A stretch of DNA of 64,000 bases, taken from assembly GCA_021292105.1 (NCBI GenBank), contig CM037860.1:15642698-15706697 (forward strand), read 5' to 3'. The number at the start of each line of letters is the position of its first letter. Position 1 is the stretch's first letter. This DNA comes from Anadara kagoshimensis. Taxonomy: Eukaryota; Mollusca; Bivalvia; Arcoida; Arcidae. A model generated the notes under the pieces. It made no database searches and had not been told where the DNA came from. It worked only from the letters and a program-made list of their open reading frames with translations. This document shows, in pieces, positions 11,452 through 24,665 of this stretch. Made by a program: the position numbers and the translations under genes.

Positions 11452-14400
11452 CCATACCGAAAAATCTTTATTTGGCCATTGTCGGGAACTTAACTGACGA
11501 ACATAAATGGATTCACTATTAAATAGAACAAAAAGTAGCATTTTATTGACAATTCAAATAAAATTAACCAATAATCCATTGACAAAGATAAAATATAACT
11601 GTAAACGGATTAAATCATTACGCTGACATAATAATAGCAGGAATTTTGATAAAATTTTTGTATTGGTGTTTCATGAATGGTGCTAAATTTTCGTAAAATG
11701 TATTGGTGTTTTATGAATGGTGCTGAACTTTGGTAAAAGGTATTGGTGTTTCACGACTGCTGCTGAGGCTTAAAAAATATATTTGTGATCAGGGCTGGTG
11801 CTGAATTCTGATATAACGTATTTGTGTTTCAAAACTTGAGCGCTTAATTTCAACAAAATGTATCAAGTGTTTTATGACTGGCGCTGAATTTTGATAAATT
11901 GTATTGGTTGTCCATGACTTGAGCGCTGATTTTTGATAAAATGTATTGGTGTTTCATTACTGGCGATGAATTTTGATAAAAAAATATATTTGTTTCATGA
12001 CTGGACCGCTTAGTTTTAATAAAAGGTATTGGTGTCACAACATAATTATGTGTTTTATGACTGTCACTGAATTTTTATAAAATTTATTGTTTTTTTGTGA
12101 CTGGTGCTGAATTTTGATATTTATTACTACTTTGGTAAAATACTAACAATCTGATTGGTTAAAATCTTATTTATACTATCCCATATATTTAATTTTCCAG
12201 GGCAATACGGTCGCCTGAACGGGTGATACGGATACCACGTGATCGGGTAATACGGAGCTTCAAACATGTCGGGTTATGGCCGCCCCCATGGTCCGCTTCA
12301 AGTATTGCAGTATATTTTAATTCTGTTGGTTTTCAAAAAAGTATTAAAAGTAACAAACGATTTTTAATTTCATAAATTAATGAATATTTAAAAATTAAAA
12401 TTTTGTGTCTAACGTTTAGAAAATAAAATTCAAAATTCGAGAGTTAAAAGTTCGCCTCTGCGGCTAAAGGGGAGCAACTCGCATAGAAACGTCGCTTGAT
12501 GACGATTAAGGGAAATTATATTCTAGCATTCACATGAATCCAAATACGCCCATGGGACTGTTTAATAAAGTACATTTTGAATAACGTTTATATTTCTGTC
12601 GTCGGGGTGGTGAAAACCTTCCTGAAATGTCGAAATCTGTTTTTTCTGTGGCTACAGATCTCTCTGTGTACAGGGGCCAAATTTGTGAAGAAAACTGTAC
12701 TGTTTAATTCATGTCCGGCAGAGCACATGTTTTTTCAAGCTTTTAGATATGAAAATCAATAAATTTTCTATCATGTCATATACCGTTGTGAAGTATGCAT
12801 TTTGTCGTAATAAATGAGCACCAAGGTACATACCACCCCGTGTACCCCGGGAAAATCTCGAATGACTAATAGTATTGATGTTGCAAACTGGCGCTGATTT
12901 TTAATAAAATGTATTGGTGTATCATGACTGGTGCTGAATGTTGATAAAATGTATTGGTGCTGATTTTTAATAAAATGTATTGGTGTTTCATGACTAGCGC
13001 GCTAAATTTTTATCACATGTATTGGTGTTTCATGACTAGGGCGCTAAATTTTTATCATATGTATTGGTGTTTCATGACTAGCGCGCTAAATTTTTATCAC
13101 ATGTATTGGTGTTTCATGACTAGGGCGCTAAATTTTTATCACATGTATTGGTGTTTCATGACTAGGGCGCTAAATTTTTATCACATGTATTGGTGTTTCA
13201 TGACTAGGGCGCTAAATTTTTATCACATGTATTGGTGTTTCATGACTAGGGCGCTAAATTTTTATCACATGTATTGGTGTTTCATGACTAGGGCGCTAAA
13301 TTTTTATCACATGTATTGGTGTTTCATGACTAGGGCGCTAAATTTTTATCACATGTATTGGTGTTTCATGACTAGGGCGCTAAATTTTTATCACATGTAT
13401 TGGTGTTTCATGACTAGGGCGCTAAATTTTGATAAAATGTATGGATGTTTCATGACTGAGACAGTGCGTTTTGATATTGTTGAATCATGACTTAGGCTGA
13501 ATTTTGATAAAATGTATAGGCATGTTTGTGTTTCATGACCGGAGTGCTAAATTTTGATGAAATGTAACGGCGCGTTCGTGTTTGATGACTGGCGATGAAT
13601 TTTGAAAAAAATGTATTTGTGTTTCATGACTGAGCCTGAATTTTTATAAAATATATAGGCGCTAACTTCTAATTTAATGTATTGGTGTTCAATTATTTTA
13701 TTTATCGTGCTCCAGCTCATGGCTCTTTAAGAACAATTAATGTATTTTATGGCATATTGGAATTTATATGTAGATCAAAGCTATGGTCCAATATTAATCT
13801 GAGTCTTTTTACAACTGGTTAATGGGCAGGAGATATAAGCACCAAATATTCTTATCACGGTCGACAATTAACCCCTATACTATGAAAGCCAAAGAAAAAT
13901 GTGTCAAATAGACAATCAGTATGTACGTGGTCATTATAATACAGCTTGTAAAACTGTTAACATCTTAGAAAGCTTACAGTTCTCCTACGACCAGATTATT
14001 TCGCTGATATTGAGGCTGTAAGCTCTGAAATAGTGAAGCAAACTGGAATGTTCCGAGAAAAACCATGACCTTCTTACCTACAGGGGTTCTTACATGCCGG
14101 AATTGTACCATTTCTTGCAAGTGTCTTCAATGCTTTAATTTGACATATTTTCTCTGGAAAAAAAATAAATCCGCCATATTATTTCACAAAACGTACATCG
14201 AAGTCAAATACTTATAACATACTGTGCAATAATTTATTTTCGTGTTTTTCAATTTTCGATATCAGCGGTTATCTGTCCATCCATAGCACACACTGGATGC
14301 CACAGGAAGTTCATTTGCACAAATCTACATCATTATACATTGACGAGCCCCATATGACCAAGTTATTTCAAAGACGTATTAGGGATTTCTGACACATAAT

Positions 14401-17400
14401 ACACCTTGTCAGAAACTCAAAATCAATACATTACTGTCATGATAAATGTACGTCATAATTCCGCAAATATGATTTTGACAACATCTACATTGACACGATT
14501 GCCTCGAATAATATGGTGTTGCTTATCTTTAATTATGAATTACTGTTACTACAGAAACGTTACTGAAGCAAATGTCAGCACGTCTGTGTTGTCTTTTATG
14601 ACGTCACAACCAGTTTACGTCATAAGGAAATTATTTACATTTTTACAGTTCATCGAAAAATAATGTCAGTCGGCGACCAGATGTTCATGAATATAGATAG
14701 TGACGATTACATGATGGAAAATGCTCGTTGTAAAGGAGGGAGATTCTTTACGTACCTATTTTACTACAGTAACTAATCAAAACCTACCTTCGCCCTTTTT
14801 ACAAGGACGAGAATCAGTTATATTTGCCTTCAGGTATATTTCTTGGTACTTTTCATCAAAACACCCACATTCTTTAATTATGTGAGACTGTGTATTTAAT
14901 TTCTGACAAGCCTAAAACAGGATAAATAAAATACCACAATGAATATTGAAATTTCAAGACCAAATATTTAGTACATTTTTGTGGTATTAATGGGGTTCGC
15001 CGCTGTACCAGCTGTTGTGTTGGCAGTTTTGGAAAACGTCTACTCCGGAAATTCCTAAAATGACGCCTTTTTACGGGAGAAAAAAACCTGTTATGACTCC
15101 ATGCCCAATTTGAAAATGTTTCACAAACGTTAGATGGTATCAACGTGGTACATAGGTGAAACCTATTACAACATACAATCTGAACAATTTAAAGACAAGA
15201 ATGGAAAACAATTCAGTTAAAACGTTAAATTGACAATAATAATACAACCCAAGAACAATATAAAAAAATGAAACAAACAAACAAACAAACCAGCTAAGGA
15301 AATAAAAGAAGAATAGTCATTCACTTAAAGTGGTGAACTGTGGCAAAACATAAAATAGTTGCCAGATTTCAGTACATCATAATTACCAATTAAGGAATTA
15401 ATGTGAAACTGAATCTGGTCACTAGAAGGAACATTTTCATACTGGCATATAAAAGAGATAACTTACTTGTCGTGAATATGCACTTTTGTATTTGTCAGTA
15501 AACCATGATCCATCTTCACAAACACCATATGGATAGCCTTTCCGATTTACTTCAACCTTTTAAAAAATAAAATTGAAAAATAATACCTGGTACCGTACCC
15601 GACAATGACCAACAGATGTTTCGATATGGTAATCTCTCTCTCTCTCTCTATCTCTCTCTGCTATGTTCAAACTTCCCAGATGAGACAAATCAAAAACAAA
15701 CATACCAGTCCATGTCTAAATCACAATCCCAAAGCAATGTAAAAATTTATTTTGAAACTGGCAAATTAGTTTAAACACGAACTTCCACCAGGGAAGTAAG
15801 GCCGGATGCTCCAGGAAAGTCTGTTAAACTAGCTGAACCTGAATGAGTGTAATCAAAATTTAGAACGAAAGGGACATGGAACTATGGATCGTCAAATATA
15901 TCTAGTCGAGTAATATGAACCCACAATATTGTGATGACAGTCATAAAAACAAAATGATAAAGTATAAATCGCTTACCATTTTTAAACCGATGGCATTTTC
16001 AGCTGCAGCAGAAACAAAGATGCCATCATCTACTGGGAAAGAAATATGTCCTGTCTGTTTCAAGGATATCCGTAAGCCATAGCCCTCCGTTAAACCTTCG
16101 ATATATTCATTGTTCTCCATGAATAATATTAGCTGTAGTCCTATTTAATAACAATTATTGAAAAATATTATTCAAAAAAAAGGAGATTAAAAAACAAGAA
16201 ACAAAAGAATTATCTTGACTTATTTCGTCAGGGTCACGTTTCACAATTATCCCTTAACTAAGACTTTCGTTAACTTATATTTTAACAATTTTGGCACTTT
16301 TTTAACTGTACTACTATTATATAAATAATTATTTTCAACATCCGGCAAAATTAAAATTCAAGATTTTTCAAGTAGCATATATCTTATATAAAATATTTTT
16401 TGAATATCTGATGGATCAACAATATTTTTTTCATATATCAAATCTGCCAAATTAAGGTTAGCGCGTATTTTTTGTGTGAATTACGCTCACATTTATTCTA
16501 AGCTGTATTTTTCAAACAGTGTATTATCAAACTATTTGGTATCAGTGTCATATAAATTTTTGAATTTTCTGAATGAAATATTCAAAAATTTATAATAGTT
16601 GTCATATCTCATATGTTTTTAATATTTCATTCAGAAAATTAAAAAATTATAATATGACATCAGTTATGTATGTATCAGTATATTGGGGTTTAACAGTTAT
16701 CCCGTCCCGTTAATCCACTGCCGAATTTATTGTTATTCTTTTCAATCATGTTCATAAATAAGGAATGGACAAAAATTTGTTGTTAATACTCCTCCTTGAA
16801 AATCGTGTGGTTTTACTACAGATGATATAATGTTTCAAATTGCAGGAGCTGACACGAATTTACACCGTTAAAAATTTCAATGTTTCCGTGGTGCGGGTGC
16901 GGACACCCCCCCCCCCCCCTCTCCAACTTGGCATTTGACTCTACCACATGCATTTTTCGGAAAATCTCACACAATTAATTTTGATGATATGATATATGAT
17001 ATACGGTATTAATATAGGTAAATATCACGTACCCATAATTGGGCCCGGTTCCTTAGCAACGAATCCGTCTGTTTTTAACTTGTAGCAATTGCCATACTCA
17101 GCAGTAGTGAATAGTTCAAAATGTCTACAAAACAATCATGATAAAGCAGTCATTTTATCATCACGAAACAAATTATCACAAACATTGATAAAAAACACCA
17201 CACGAAAATAATTACTTTGATAATGACGCTAGAAATTATCTTTTTTGTGTCCCCAGTGATTTATGTAGCCATTTCGGAAAAGGGATCTTGGAATGAAATT
17301 GGTAAAAACTAATCAACAAAATCCACATTTTGGGATACATGAAAACAAAAGATGTTAATTATTTTTTACAGTGCGAATGAAGAAAATGAATGTTTTGTTT

Positions 17401-20400
17401 TTTTTTTTTGCATTGAGAATAATCCTTTTACCAGACCCTGGGTGTGGACAGATAAATCACTAATCATATAACATTATTAAATTTTGAAACATTAATTACA
17501 ATCGTAAACAAACCACTCCACGAGTACGAGTAACTAAAATGGCGATATGCCCAAACCTTTCTAACAATTTAGTCTGGGATAAGTATAGAAAGGAAAACAT
17601 GGTAATAGATACTCACTTTGCATAGCAATGCTTCCCATTGAACGAACAACTAAGAAGCATATCGCTTATGTTGTGCCCCATGGCTACCCTGGTTTCCCTG
17701 AAAATAATAATTACCGGTTAGAACAAAACCTTAGACACGCGGCTTTCGGTAAGAAAGCCACCGTTGCTAATATACCTTTTCTTGAAGATGATTTCATGAC
17801 ACAAGTCATCATCTCGACTTGCCGTCTATGCCGACCGAAATTACCAACGTGAAATATATAAACGGGTTAATTATCTTTTAAACAATTAGAATCTAACATT
17901 TATCCAAAGAATTATGTTTTCATAATTACTTTAATATTTTGAAGTCATTGGTAAACCGGTGAAGTGTGCTATTCATTGAATACAAATATACAACTGAAAT
18001 AATATGTACTCGTCGGTATCTAAAATAACCAGCATCAGAACAATAATAAAAATAACAATTGCAAAAACGGCACAATTGTCATGTGCTACTTTTGAATTTT
18101 TATGAAATACTACATTCAAAAGTTAGCACATGACACAACTACTAAACCCCTTTCTTTAGACAGATGTATGACAATTAAGAGTCAGGTGTCCGACTGTTGT
18201 CATATACAGCCCGGGATTTCGTACTGATTCCTCTCAAATCATTATTGTCTTATCAGCAATTTTTATATGGAGATGTATGGTCAGAAGACATGTTTACGCT
18301 ATAACACTGTTAAAACTGCAGTGCTAGGGGCGTCTGGTTAATTGTGCTCAAGGGTTACTAGTGATATATTGAAGATTTCACACTGACAGACTAAATAAAC
18401 ATCTCCAATCAAGCAGGACATGATAAAACGTTTGATATTTTTGTGACAAACCCGATGTCCTTTCTCAATCAATTTATATGTTAAAAACCCTTGAACCAGC
18501 TATAAGAATTATGTAAATTTCTAACGGGCTGAGCAATGGTCAGTGTGAACCATGGTGACGTCGTGTGGTGGATTATCTGGATTATATTGTTTCTTTTCAG
18601 ATGCATAATTTATACCATGACATCGCCCGTTTTAAACAATCAAAAATACATTAAGTTGTCAGTATTCGTATTATACCTATCGTGTTCCATAAACAGCTCT
18701 TTAAAAGTTTCGCCAATTTTGACAATTTCATTATCAGGGCCCAAATCAGCTTTGTAGAACAAGTCTTCTTCTTCGATTAATTGCTTTAAAGGATGTTCTC
18801 CGTAGTCTTTGTATGCCGAAAAATTAAAATCCATTAACTTTGAAGTGAAACGCTTTTTTCTTCCCTGAAAAAAGAATAGTATTGTCATATATATACGGTA
18901 TCTTAGTCGATAAAGCGCTTATATCATAAGTCCCGGTGTGGTCATGGGATTGAAATCCTCAGTCGGTCTGACCGCTGGGCTTGCAGGCTGACTTTGATTT
19001 ATTTGTCCAACGCTACCCCAAAAAAAGCAATTTACTGATCTCACGTCTTGGATGCGTCGCTTGTAGGTGTTGTTCGCAACCCTTTAATAAGCAGATACGT
19101 CAAACTACGCAATTCTTTACAGATTTTGGTGCAAGTTGACAATTGCGGAAGGGTTTTTATTTTTCAAAATTGTAGCGTACAACATCAAATAAGTACTTGT
19201 TACTTACTGAACATTGGGGTTATATTTATTTATTGTTTGGAAAATATCTGCCAATAAACAAAAAAATCAATAATACCATATCCATTTTAAATGTATTTAA
19301 TGATTAAATATTATACTACTTGTCTTGCTGTTAGTTAAAATCTAAAATTCCTCAAAAACTAAGGTATTTCCTTAGCTAAATATGGTAAAATATATTTTGG
19401 TCCTTTGGGTTTGCTTTCAACATATCGGAAAAACTTTGGTTTTGCAATTTTGTTCCAAGCACTACTGATGAGGAATTGTATTCCGAAACGGCCGTCTAGT
19501 GCTCACGGTAAAATTAAAACTGGTATAATATGTAGTTTAATTAAATGACTATATATACTAGTGGCAAATTAAACATGTACGTTTGATATACAGTACACAA
19601 ATGTCATAACCATTATTGACTCTAATCATAAAGTAAGACTGTGGGCATTATGATGCTTCCGCTGTTCTTTTTCCAAATGAATGAAGTTTTACTTTAATAC
19701 TACTACCTTTGTTCAACGTGACTATCCGCATTTACCCATTAAAACACGTGTTCCGAAAACAACAAAGCAGGTACATATTAGAATACGTTTTAAATATAAC
19801 TTGAAAGTAAGTGGTTCCGGCACAGTGAAACGTCTGCAGTTTCAATTTTTCGAGGTGCTGCTTTGTAACACATCAACGGATAATGTCAATACCAAGACTT
19901 AGTATGAATATCCACAAACCCACGGAACACATAATCCGAAAGTAACAAACCTGTACAAATCAGAATGAGGATTTTACAAAGAAAGGAGCTCGAAAACAAT
20001 GAAGCTTCCTCCAATTGTTCCGAACATTTCCGAAAGAAGTGTTAATTTGTACCAAATCCATCTGGCAATGTCACGATTAAGTAAGTATGAATAACCACAA
20101 GCCCTTAAAACACATTTTTCGAAAGCAACAAAACCGGTACAATAAAAAACAAACATACGCCATTTCCATTATCTAACCGGGACACAATGAGTTTCGACAC
20201 AGTAATGCCTTCCTTGAGTATGTAATCTGAGGGTTGGCATGTAGTGCCTATAGATAGTATTACAACATGACAATTCGATAGTTTGGGAATATTAAAAGTT
20301 TCACTATATCCTAACCCTATAGTTTCCGCCTATATGGATTAGAATGTGTTATGATACATGCTTGGCGCGGTTTTTTTTTTCAGGCGTGTGTTCAGGGGCT

Positions 20401-23028
20401 ATGCGGTTAAGCAAATTGCAGTAATATGACATATAGGTACGAAATGACACTTCGATAATTAGGGCACAGTGAAAGTTTTATGGAACACTTGTGATGATTC
20501 AATAACTTGTACAGGCGTATTATTCATCTTGATTAGAGTTGAGATGAGTAATGGTGTTCAACGTCTCCGTAAGGAATATTTCACTTATATCGAGACGTCG
20601 CCAGCTATAGGCTATATAAAATTATCGATATCGATGATATGATATAGTTGGCTGCAATACAGATGAAACGAAAATATATTTGAATGTTGCAAATCAATAT
20701 ATAGTTAATTATTTAATGTTGAACATTGCAAACTATATCAGATATGACATGTTTGCCAGCCGACCGATTCGGGCGAGTACATACCGTAATTATATATAAC
20801 GCATTTTGAGACATATACCCATCCCTTTATGATTTTTAGACCTCTCTCCCTGAATACAAATGTCCTGTGATACAATAAGCATTAAAACATCCACAAATTT
20901 CAATTTCAATACAAAAAGTCCGAATCTTTAGTATTTTAATGATTAAAAACATGTCAAAATTAAAGAAATCCGTCGAACTTGACCTTTACATATCCGTCCA
21001 GTTATCCGTTCTTATGTTACAAATTCGTCAAAACCTAATTAATCCGCCAAATTGGTCAGCCTGCAATTGGTTCAACTTTTGCAACTTCAGATATAGCAGA
21101 TGACGCCTCGATATAAGTGAGACACTATCACCCAAATGTTTGAACCAAGTAATACCGATAGATGCATTAATTGACAATCGGTTTCAAAGACTGCCAATAA
21201 GACAAATATGTTTAGGTTTATTTTCTACGTTATCGTATCCATTTTAGCGCCTAAAATGTATTTCAATCCTAGCCTAGGTTCAAAATAGTGCCAATATGCA
21301 TTTGTTTTAAACAGTATGTGCGAGTTTACATGTATACATTAAACCTCAACATAAACTAAAAATGGTAGACGACAGAGAGTAAAACAATCTGAAGCCAGTC
21401 GTACTTTCACCCTTTCACTAATTTGAAGCGATCATGTAGTATCTGAATGGTGGAGACAACCGGGAGTGCAGTAGCTAAACTACGAGTCATGCGTCTTCAA
21501 TAACACAGGCGATCCGTGACATCATATCGTGTCACTATAAGCATGCTAGGGACACCATCACTACATTTATTTTAAAAGAGACTATTTCTAGCTAAAGGGT
21601 CGTCTTGGCACTTGCTTCAGACTTCTCTGCTGTTCAGATCAAAAGCAAACATACCAATCCGTGTCAAAATTACAATCCCAACGCAAAATAAAATCTTCGA
21701 AACTGGCAAATTAAGTTAAACACGTTAATTCCACCAGGGAAGTGAGACCGGGTGCTCCAGAAGGGCAAACACTATTTAAATATATCATGAAAGGAGATAA
21801 CTTATATTTTCCTCGCTCAATAATAAAATTAAACTCACCAATGACCATGATTTTTTTGCAGGTTCAGGGTCTATAGCTTTGGTGAAGTTTTGTAACTCTT
21901 TTGAGGCCAGATACAATTTGCTTCTCTTAACCACGTTGCTGTTACATATCGTCACTTCCGGTAATTGTAAGCTGCTAAACTCGAGTGTTAATTTCGTAAT
22001 TTTCGGCCAACTGAAAAACTGACTACAAAGGTAATAGAGGTGAAATATCATAGCACCAATAGCTCCGATCAACAAAATAGTCCATATAACTTTAGCAACT
22101 ATTAACCTGGCCGAGTTGATATATGGAACACCAGTCATTGATGTTTTTTCGGCAAATCGGACACATAGCCTTTTAAATGATTTTTGTTTTTCGGGAACAT
22201 CGGGTGTCTTATCAGATCCAACCTAAAAGTAAAACAAAAATATTGGAAAAGTGATTATACGTGAGTGTTCGAGATTTTTTTCAAGGGTCGTCTATTCGTG
22301 CTCCAGTCCTTGCTGCATAACTTACTAAATACCGGTCTAGAGAAAGCTTAGAGCTTGTATTGACCCGCCTTAATGTTACTGTATAACTTTTGTAGCGTTC
22401 TTGGTGGCAGTTTACTATGAAAACACGGTACTTTTTTGGCTTGATTTAATACTTCTATAGTGTCTGTACAAAACTGTATAGATTACAATGAATAACAGTC
22501 AGGATTGAACTTAATGTCTACATATTTCCAGGATATATTTAGTGTTTAGTGTTGGTGCTAAAACTATTTGACTTGGTAAACTGTTCAAATTATAAATAAT
22601 TCTTTGAAAAAACATGCTTTCTTCATTGGAGTCTACGATGGGTTTTGCTGATTTACAATATCATTGTTCGCATTTGATGCTTCAAATAATGAACAGATTT
22701 TTCGCGAAAAATTGTTTTATTTAAATTTTACATTTACGTAAGTTATACTTTTGATGACCCTACAACAAGGTTCAGATTGATCACACGCACAACCGGGGGG
22801 TGGGGGTGGGTGGATTTTACTATCCCCCCCAATTCTGTCTGAGGTGGTGAGAATGAAAAGTTTGTCGGTACTCTTTGTCGAAGGTAGGGGGGGGGGTCTC
22901 CGTTAAACCTCCCCGCAAAACTACCAAACTCATCGTTACGATGAAAGTGAAACACTTTTAATCACGATTGGTCCCATAACAACATTTTCCCTGCTCTTAT
23001 ATTGACTTACCGACATAAACAAAGCCAT
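8082..23028 (-). CDS. DEG/ENaC (amiloride-sensitive) sodium channel subunit, 13 exons
   Basis: This is a plasma-membrane, trimeric, sodium-selective channel subunit. Exons in transcript order: 23028-23011, 22222-21839, 18864-18677, 17697-17617, 17124-17033, 16140-15977, 15556-15467, 14911-14788, 14153-14078, 11515-11453, 10366-10325, 9180-9105, 8387-8082. They total 1704 nt with matching phases, or 567 residues, normal for the family. TM1 (VIWTILLIGAIGAMIF) is near residues 51-71, followed by LPEVTICNSN. The cysteine-rich extracellular loop shows GHNISDMLLSCSF, YGNCY, IIKECGCFD and CKNPC. SSRQWPNKD and YYEDLNYE precede TM2 (VGGALGLWIGLSVLSIFE), where GLS at 483-485 is the G-x-S selectivity filter. 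The start MALFMS sits in an 18-nt first exon ending in GTAAGT. The exon at 10366-10325 and its acceptor are the least certain. The usual N-terminal His-Gly gating motif reads Thr-Gly. The ligand or stimulus cannot be inferred. Confidence 0.9.
8773..8831. repeat. Small foldback, GTCATAT...ATATGAC type
   Basis: GTCATATACCATTTTTTTAA at the left is mirrored by TTAAAAAAATGGTATATGAC at the right, around an AT-rich loop. It belongs to a loose set of small GTCAT-ended foldbacks in this window (4388, 16547, 18078, 44448). It lies in the last intron of the channel gene. Confidence 0.7.
9705..10226 (-). mobile_element. PIF/Harbinger-like DNA transposon remnant
   Basis: The ends are inverted: CCCCGGGATCACGAACAGTC at the left and TTGTTCGTGACCCCGG at the right. 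The interior encodes on the minus strand, starting at 10030, MSTVLGLLERLEDIERKMNV, then RRVFVD, a TGA stop, QNPLGCLGDEEILVRYLF, and later TTDLVLDRLVHSTRSLSLTP. This matches the N-terminal region of HARBI1-like transposases. The catalytic DDE part is absent. The element lies in the intron between the channel exons ending at 10325 and starting at 9180. Confidence 0.7.
10967..11146. mobile_element. Tc1/mariner-like MITE, copy 2
   Basis: The ends are TACACTCAAACCTGTCTATA and GGCAGGTTGGACTGTA. The interior has the paired TATAAAGGCCACT/AGTGGCC-type words of the other three copies (1681, 55085, 59389). It lies in a channel-gene intron. Confidence 0.7.
11417..11449. repeat. AG dinucleotide microsatellite
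   Basis: An uninterrupted AG run adjoins the splice donor of the channel exon ending at 11453. On the minus strand it gives a CT tract just inside the intron. Confidence 0.9.
11640..12120. repeat. Diverged 40-50 bp minisatellite, left arm
   Basis: Degenerate units of the form TGTATTGGTGTTTCATGACT plus GGCGCTGAATTTTGATAAAA are repeated about ten times with indels. They are related to the homogeneous core array at 12975-13445, so this looks like an older, eroding part of the same satellite. Confidence 0.85.
12121..12884. other. Intronic spacer between two minisatellite arms
   Basis: This is an AT-rich intron with a more GC-rich patch at 12200-12300 (GGGCAATACGGTCGCC, GGGTAATACGG). No exon or gene is supported. 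Confidence 0.4.
12885..13690. repeat. 42-bp minisatellite with homogeneous core
   Basis: The unit ACATGTATTGGTGTTTCATG followed by ACTAGGGCGCTAAATTTTTATC repeats every 42 bp across about 12975-13445 in some 11 near-identical copies. Diverged units flank it. Forty-two is divisible by three, so a 178-residue open frame (MYWCFMTRALNFYH repeated) exists on the plus strand. I consider that frame an artefact of periodicity in an intron. Confidence 0.95.
16547..16658. repeat. Double foldback, GTCATAT...ATATGAC type
   Basis: The left part GTCATATAAATTTTTGAATT, continuing through TCTGAATGAAATATT, is mirrored by AATATTTCATTCAGAAAATT...ATAATATGAC. The same TTTTGAATTTTCTGAATGAA block occurs at about 4400. 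It lies in a channel-gene intron. Confidence 0.75.
18078..18134. repeat. Small foldback, GTCATGTGCTAC type
   Basis: GTCATGTGCTACTTTTGAAT is mirrored by ATTCAAAAGTTAGCACATGAC across a short loop. It is nearly identical in its arms to the foldback at 44448-44503, so this is a dispersed family and not a local accident. Confidence 0.8.
18893..18985 (+). mobile_element. tRNA-like SINE fragment
   Basis: TCTTAGTCGATAAAGCGCTT resembles an A box. GGGATTGAAATCCTCAGTCG about 45 bases later resembles a B box with T-arm. A full tRNA cloverleaf cannot be drawn, so it is more likely a SINE head than a tRNA gene. Confidence 0.4.
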
Positions 23029-24406
23029 GCCTTATTCCAACACCAACACACGGATATACTTGTATGTTGTGTACAACTGATCACTGATCATAATTTAATG
23101 ACCAAAAAACTCCCACTATTCGTTTACACATGAATGGATTTTACCTTACCGATAAACCCTGGAATATGTTCATAAGATAATATTTTGTGACTTGAATAAT
23201 CCATGGAAAATATTTAAGGAACAAGTCGTGATGTTAATTAAAATTAAATGCTCTCTAAAACATTTGCAAGCACAAAATTACCGCTTACGTAACGTTTTAT
23301 ATATTCCAGAATCCTTTAAGGGCCTCAAGATTGGTAATAAACATATGTATACATTTATATCATTATATCTTAGTGCAAGTATTGGTCAGCCTTGATTAAT
23401 GAGTTATTGTATAGTGTTATATTGATCCTATAGAGAACAGTCATATACAAAAAATATACCACATTCCCCTGCTATCAAAAATATAGTCTATAGTTCAACT
23501 ACCGTTCAGACAGACAAAAATTGTTTTGAAAAATGAACATTATAATTTGGGTAAAAACTGTGTTTCGTATGAGCCTAAATGATTTGCGTGTCATTTTGAC
23601 TACCCAGCCACGGTATACAAAGCTCAATAGAGACCATATTCTAGGGTATTTATTCATTTATTCTCATTTGTCCTATAATTATGAATTTTAAATTACCCCC
23701 CCCCCCCCCCCCAGAAAAAAAGAAAAAAACCCAAAGTTTAAAATGAATTTTCACAGCCCTTTTTAAATATAAAATTTGATAGTTTTTAATAAATTGTTGT
23801 GATGGTATTTCCAGATAAATCACTTATGATTGTAACCATTACATATGCACGCGAAAGAAAATTTCAGCGAAATGGTCAATGTTTTTAATCACGGGTTATA
23901 TAAGTACGAGATTTACAAAAAATACCTCGGTGTGACAAAATCATGATCAGATATTAAACACAACTTAATCAATCAATTCTAGACGTCGACTTGAACCATA
24001 CGGTCTCCTAAATAATCATTATTTAATCGAAGCACATTTCTTTATTCAGACCTTTTCCTTTCAATTTGATAAACATGTAATTTAAACGCACTTTAGTGAT
24101 AATATTGCGTAATTCCTTATTATAACATGTGTTACATGGTACATCGTACGTAGTTCTGACTCATGCAACATGAGCTAAACAGAAAGTAGAAAGTTCAACG
24201 AATTTTAAAATAACAGCAAATTTCAACCGATGGGTGTCTGGAAAATCCATTTACTATTATTAGACTAGACGTCACAATCACAAATTACTGAGACAATAAC
24301 TGCTTTACTTGATTTTGATGTTTGTATAGAGTATCGTCTTACAAGGACATATATATACTGTAAGTATTTTATTTGTATATAAAGACATTTAACATAGATA
24401 CAAAGT
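23029..24406. other. Upstream flank of the DEG/ENaC gene
   Basis: The transcription start is probably just right of 23028. I see no clear TATA box. A poly(C) run lies at about 23697-23712. The open frame at 22743-22955 lies in the first intron and follows G-rich runs. No further gene is visible. Confidence 0.35.
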
Positions 24407-24520
24407 CTCTTACACACACACACAAACACACACACTCTCTCTCTCTCACACACACACACACACGCGCCCACACACTTGTAAACATTCTCACACACGCACA
24501 CCGACCTCTCTGCCTCTCAC
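24407..24520. repeat. CA/CT microsatellite
   Basis: This is a mixed ACAC and CTCT run upstream of the channel gene. The open frames on both strands are low-complexity artefacts. Confidence 0.9.
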
Positions 24521-24665
24521 TGACTAAAGTTTTTTTTCCTACTATTAATTATTTTGTGATGTTCCGATATCTTATCATCTGGATTGGTATGGTTCGGTTG
24601 TACTCGCAATGTGACTTTTGACAACATAGCGGGCAATTTTAGTATTAATTGAGAGATGAGGTATT

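Noticed and set aside
12954-13490. 178-residue plus-strand frame of 14-residue repeats
   Set aside because: It is the translation of a 42-bp minisatellite inside a channel-gene intron, on the opposite strand. Units outside the core carry indels that break the frame.
17628-17852. 74-residue plus-strand frame
   Set aside because: Antisense to the channel exon 17697-17617, and the exon match on the minus strand is far stronger.
18893-18985. Possible tRNA gene
   Set aside because: A-box-like and B-box-like words are present, but acceptor and anticodon stems do not pair. Treated as a SINE fragment.
19974-20156. Minus-strand frame ending SEMFGTIGGSFIVFELLSL, slightly like a channel TM2
   Set aside because: It lacks the LGLW and G-x-S residues, has no splice context, and lies in sequence repeated at about 19700 and 19900. 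Chance resemblance in a repeat is simpler.
24265-24621. Cys/Val and His/Thr-rich frames on both strands
   Set aside because: Translations of CA/CT microsatellite.
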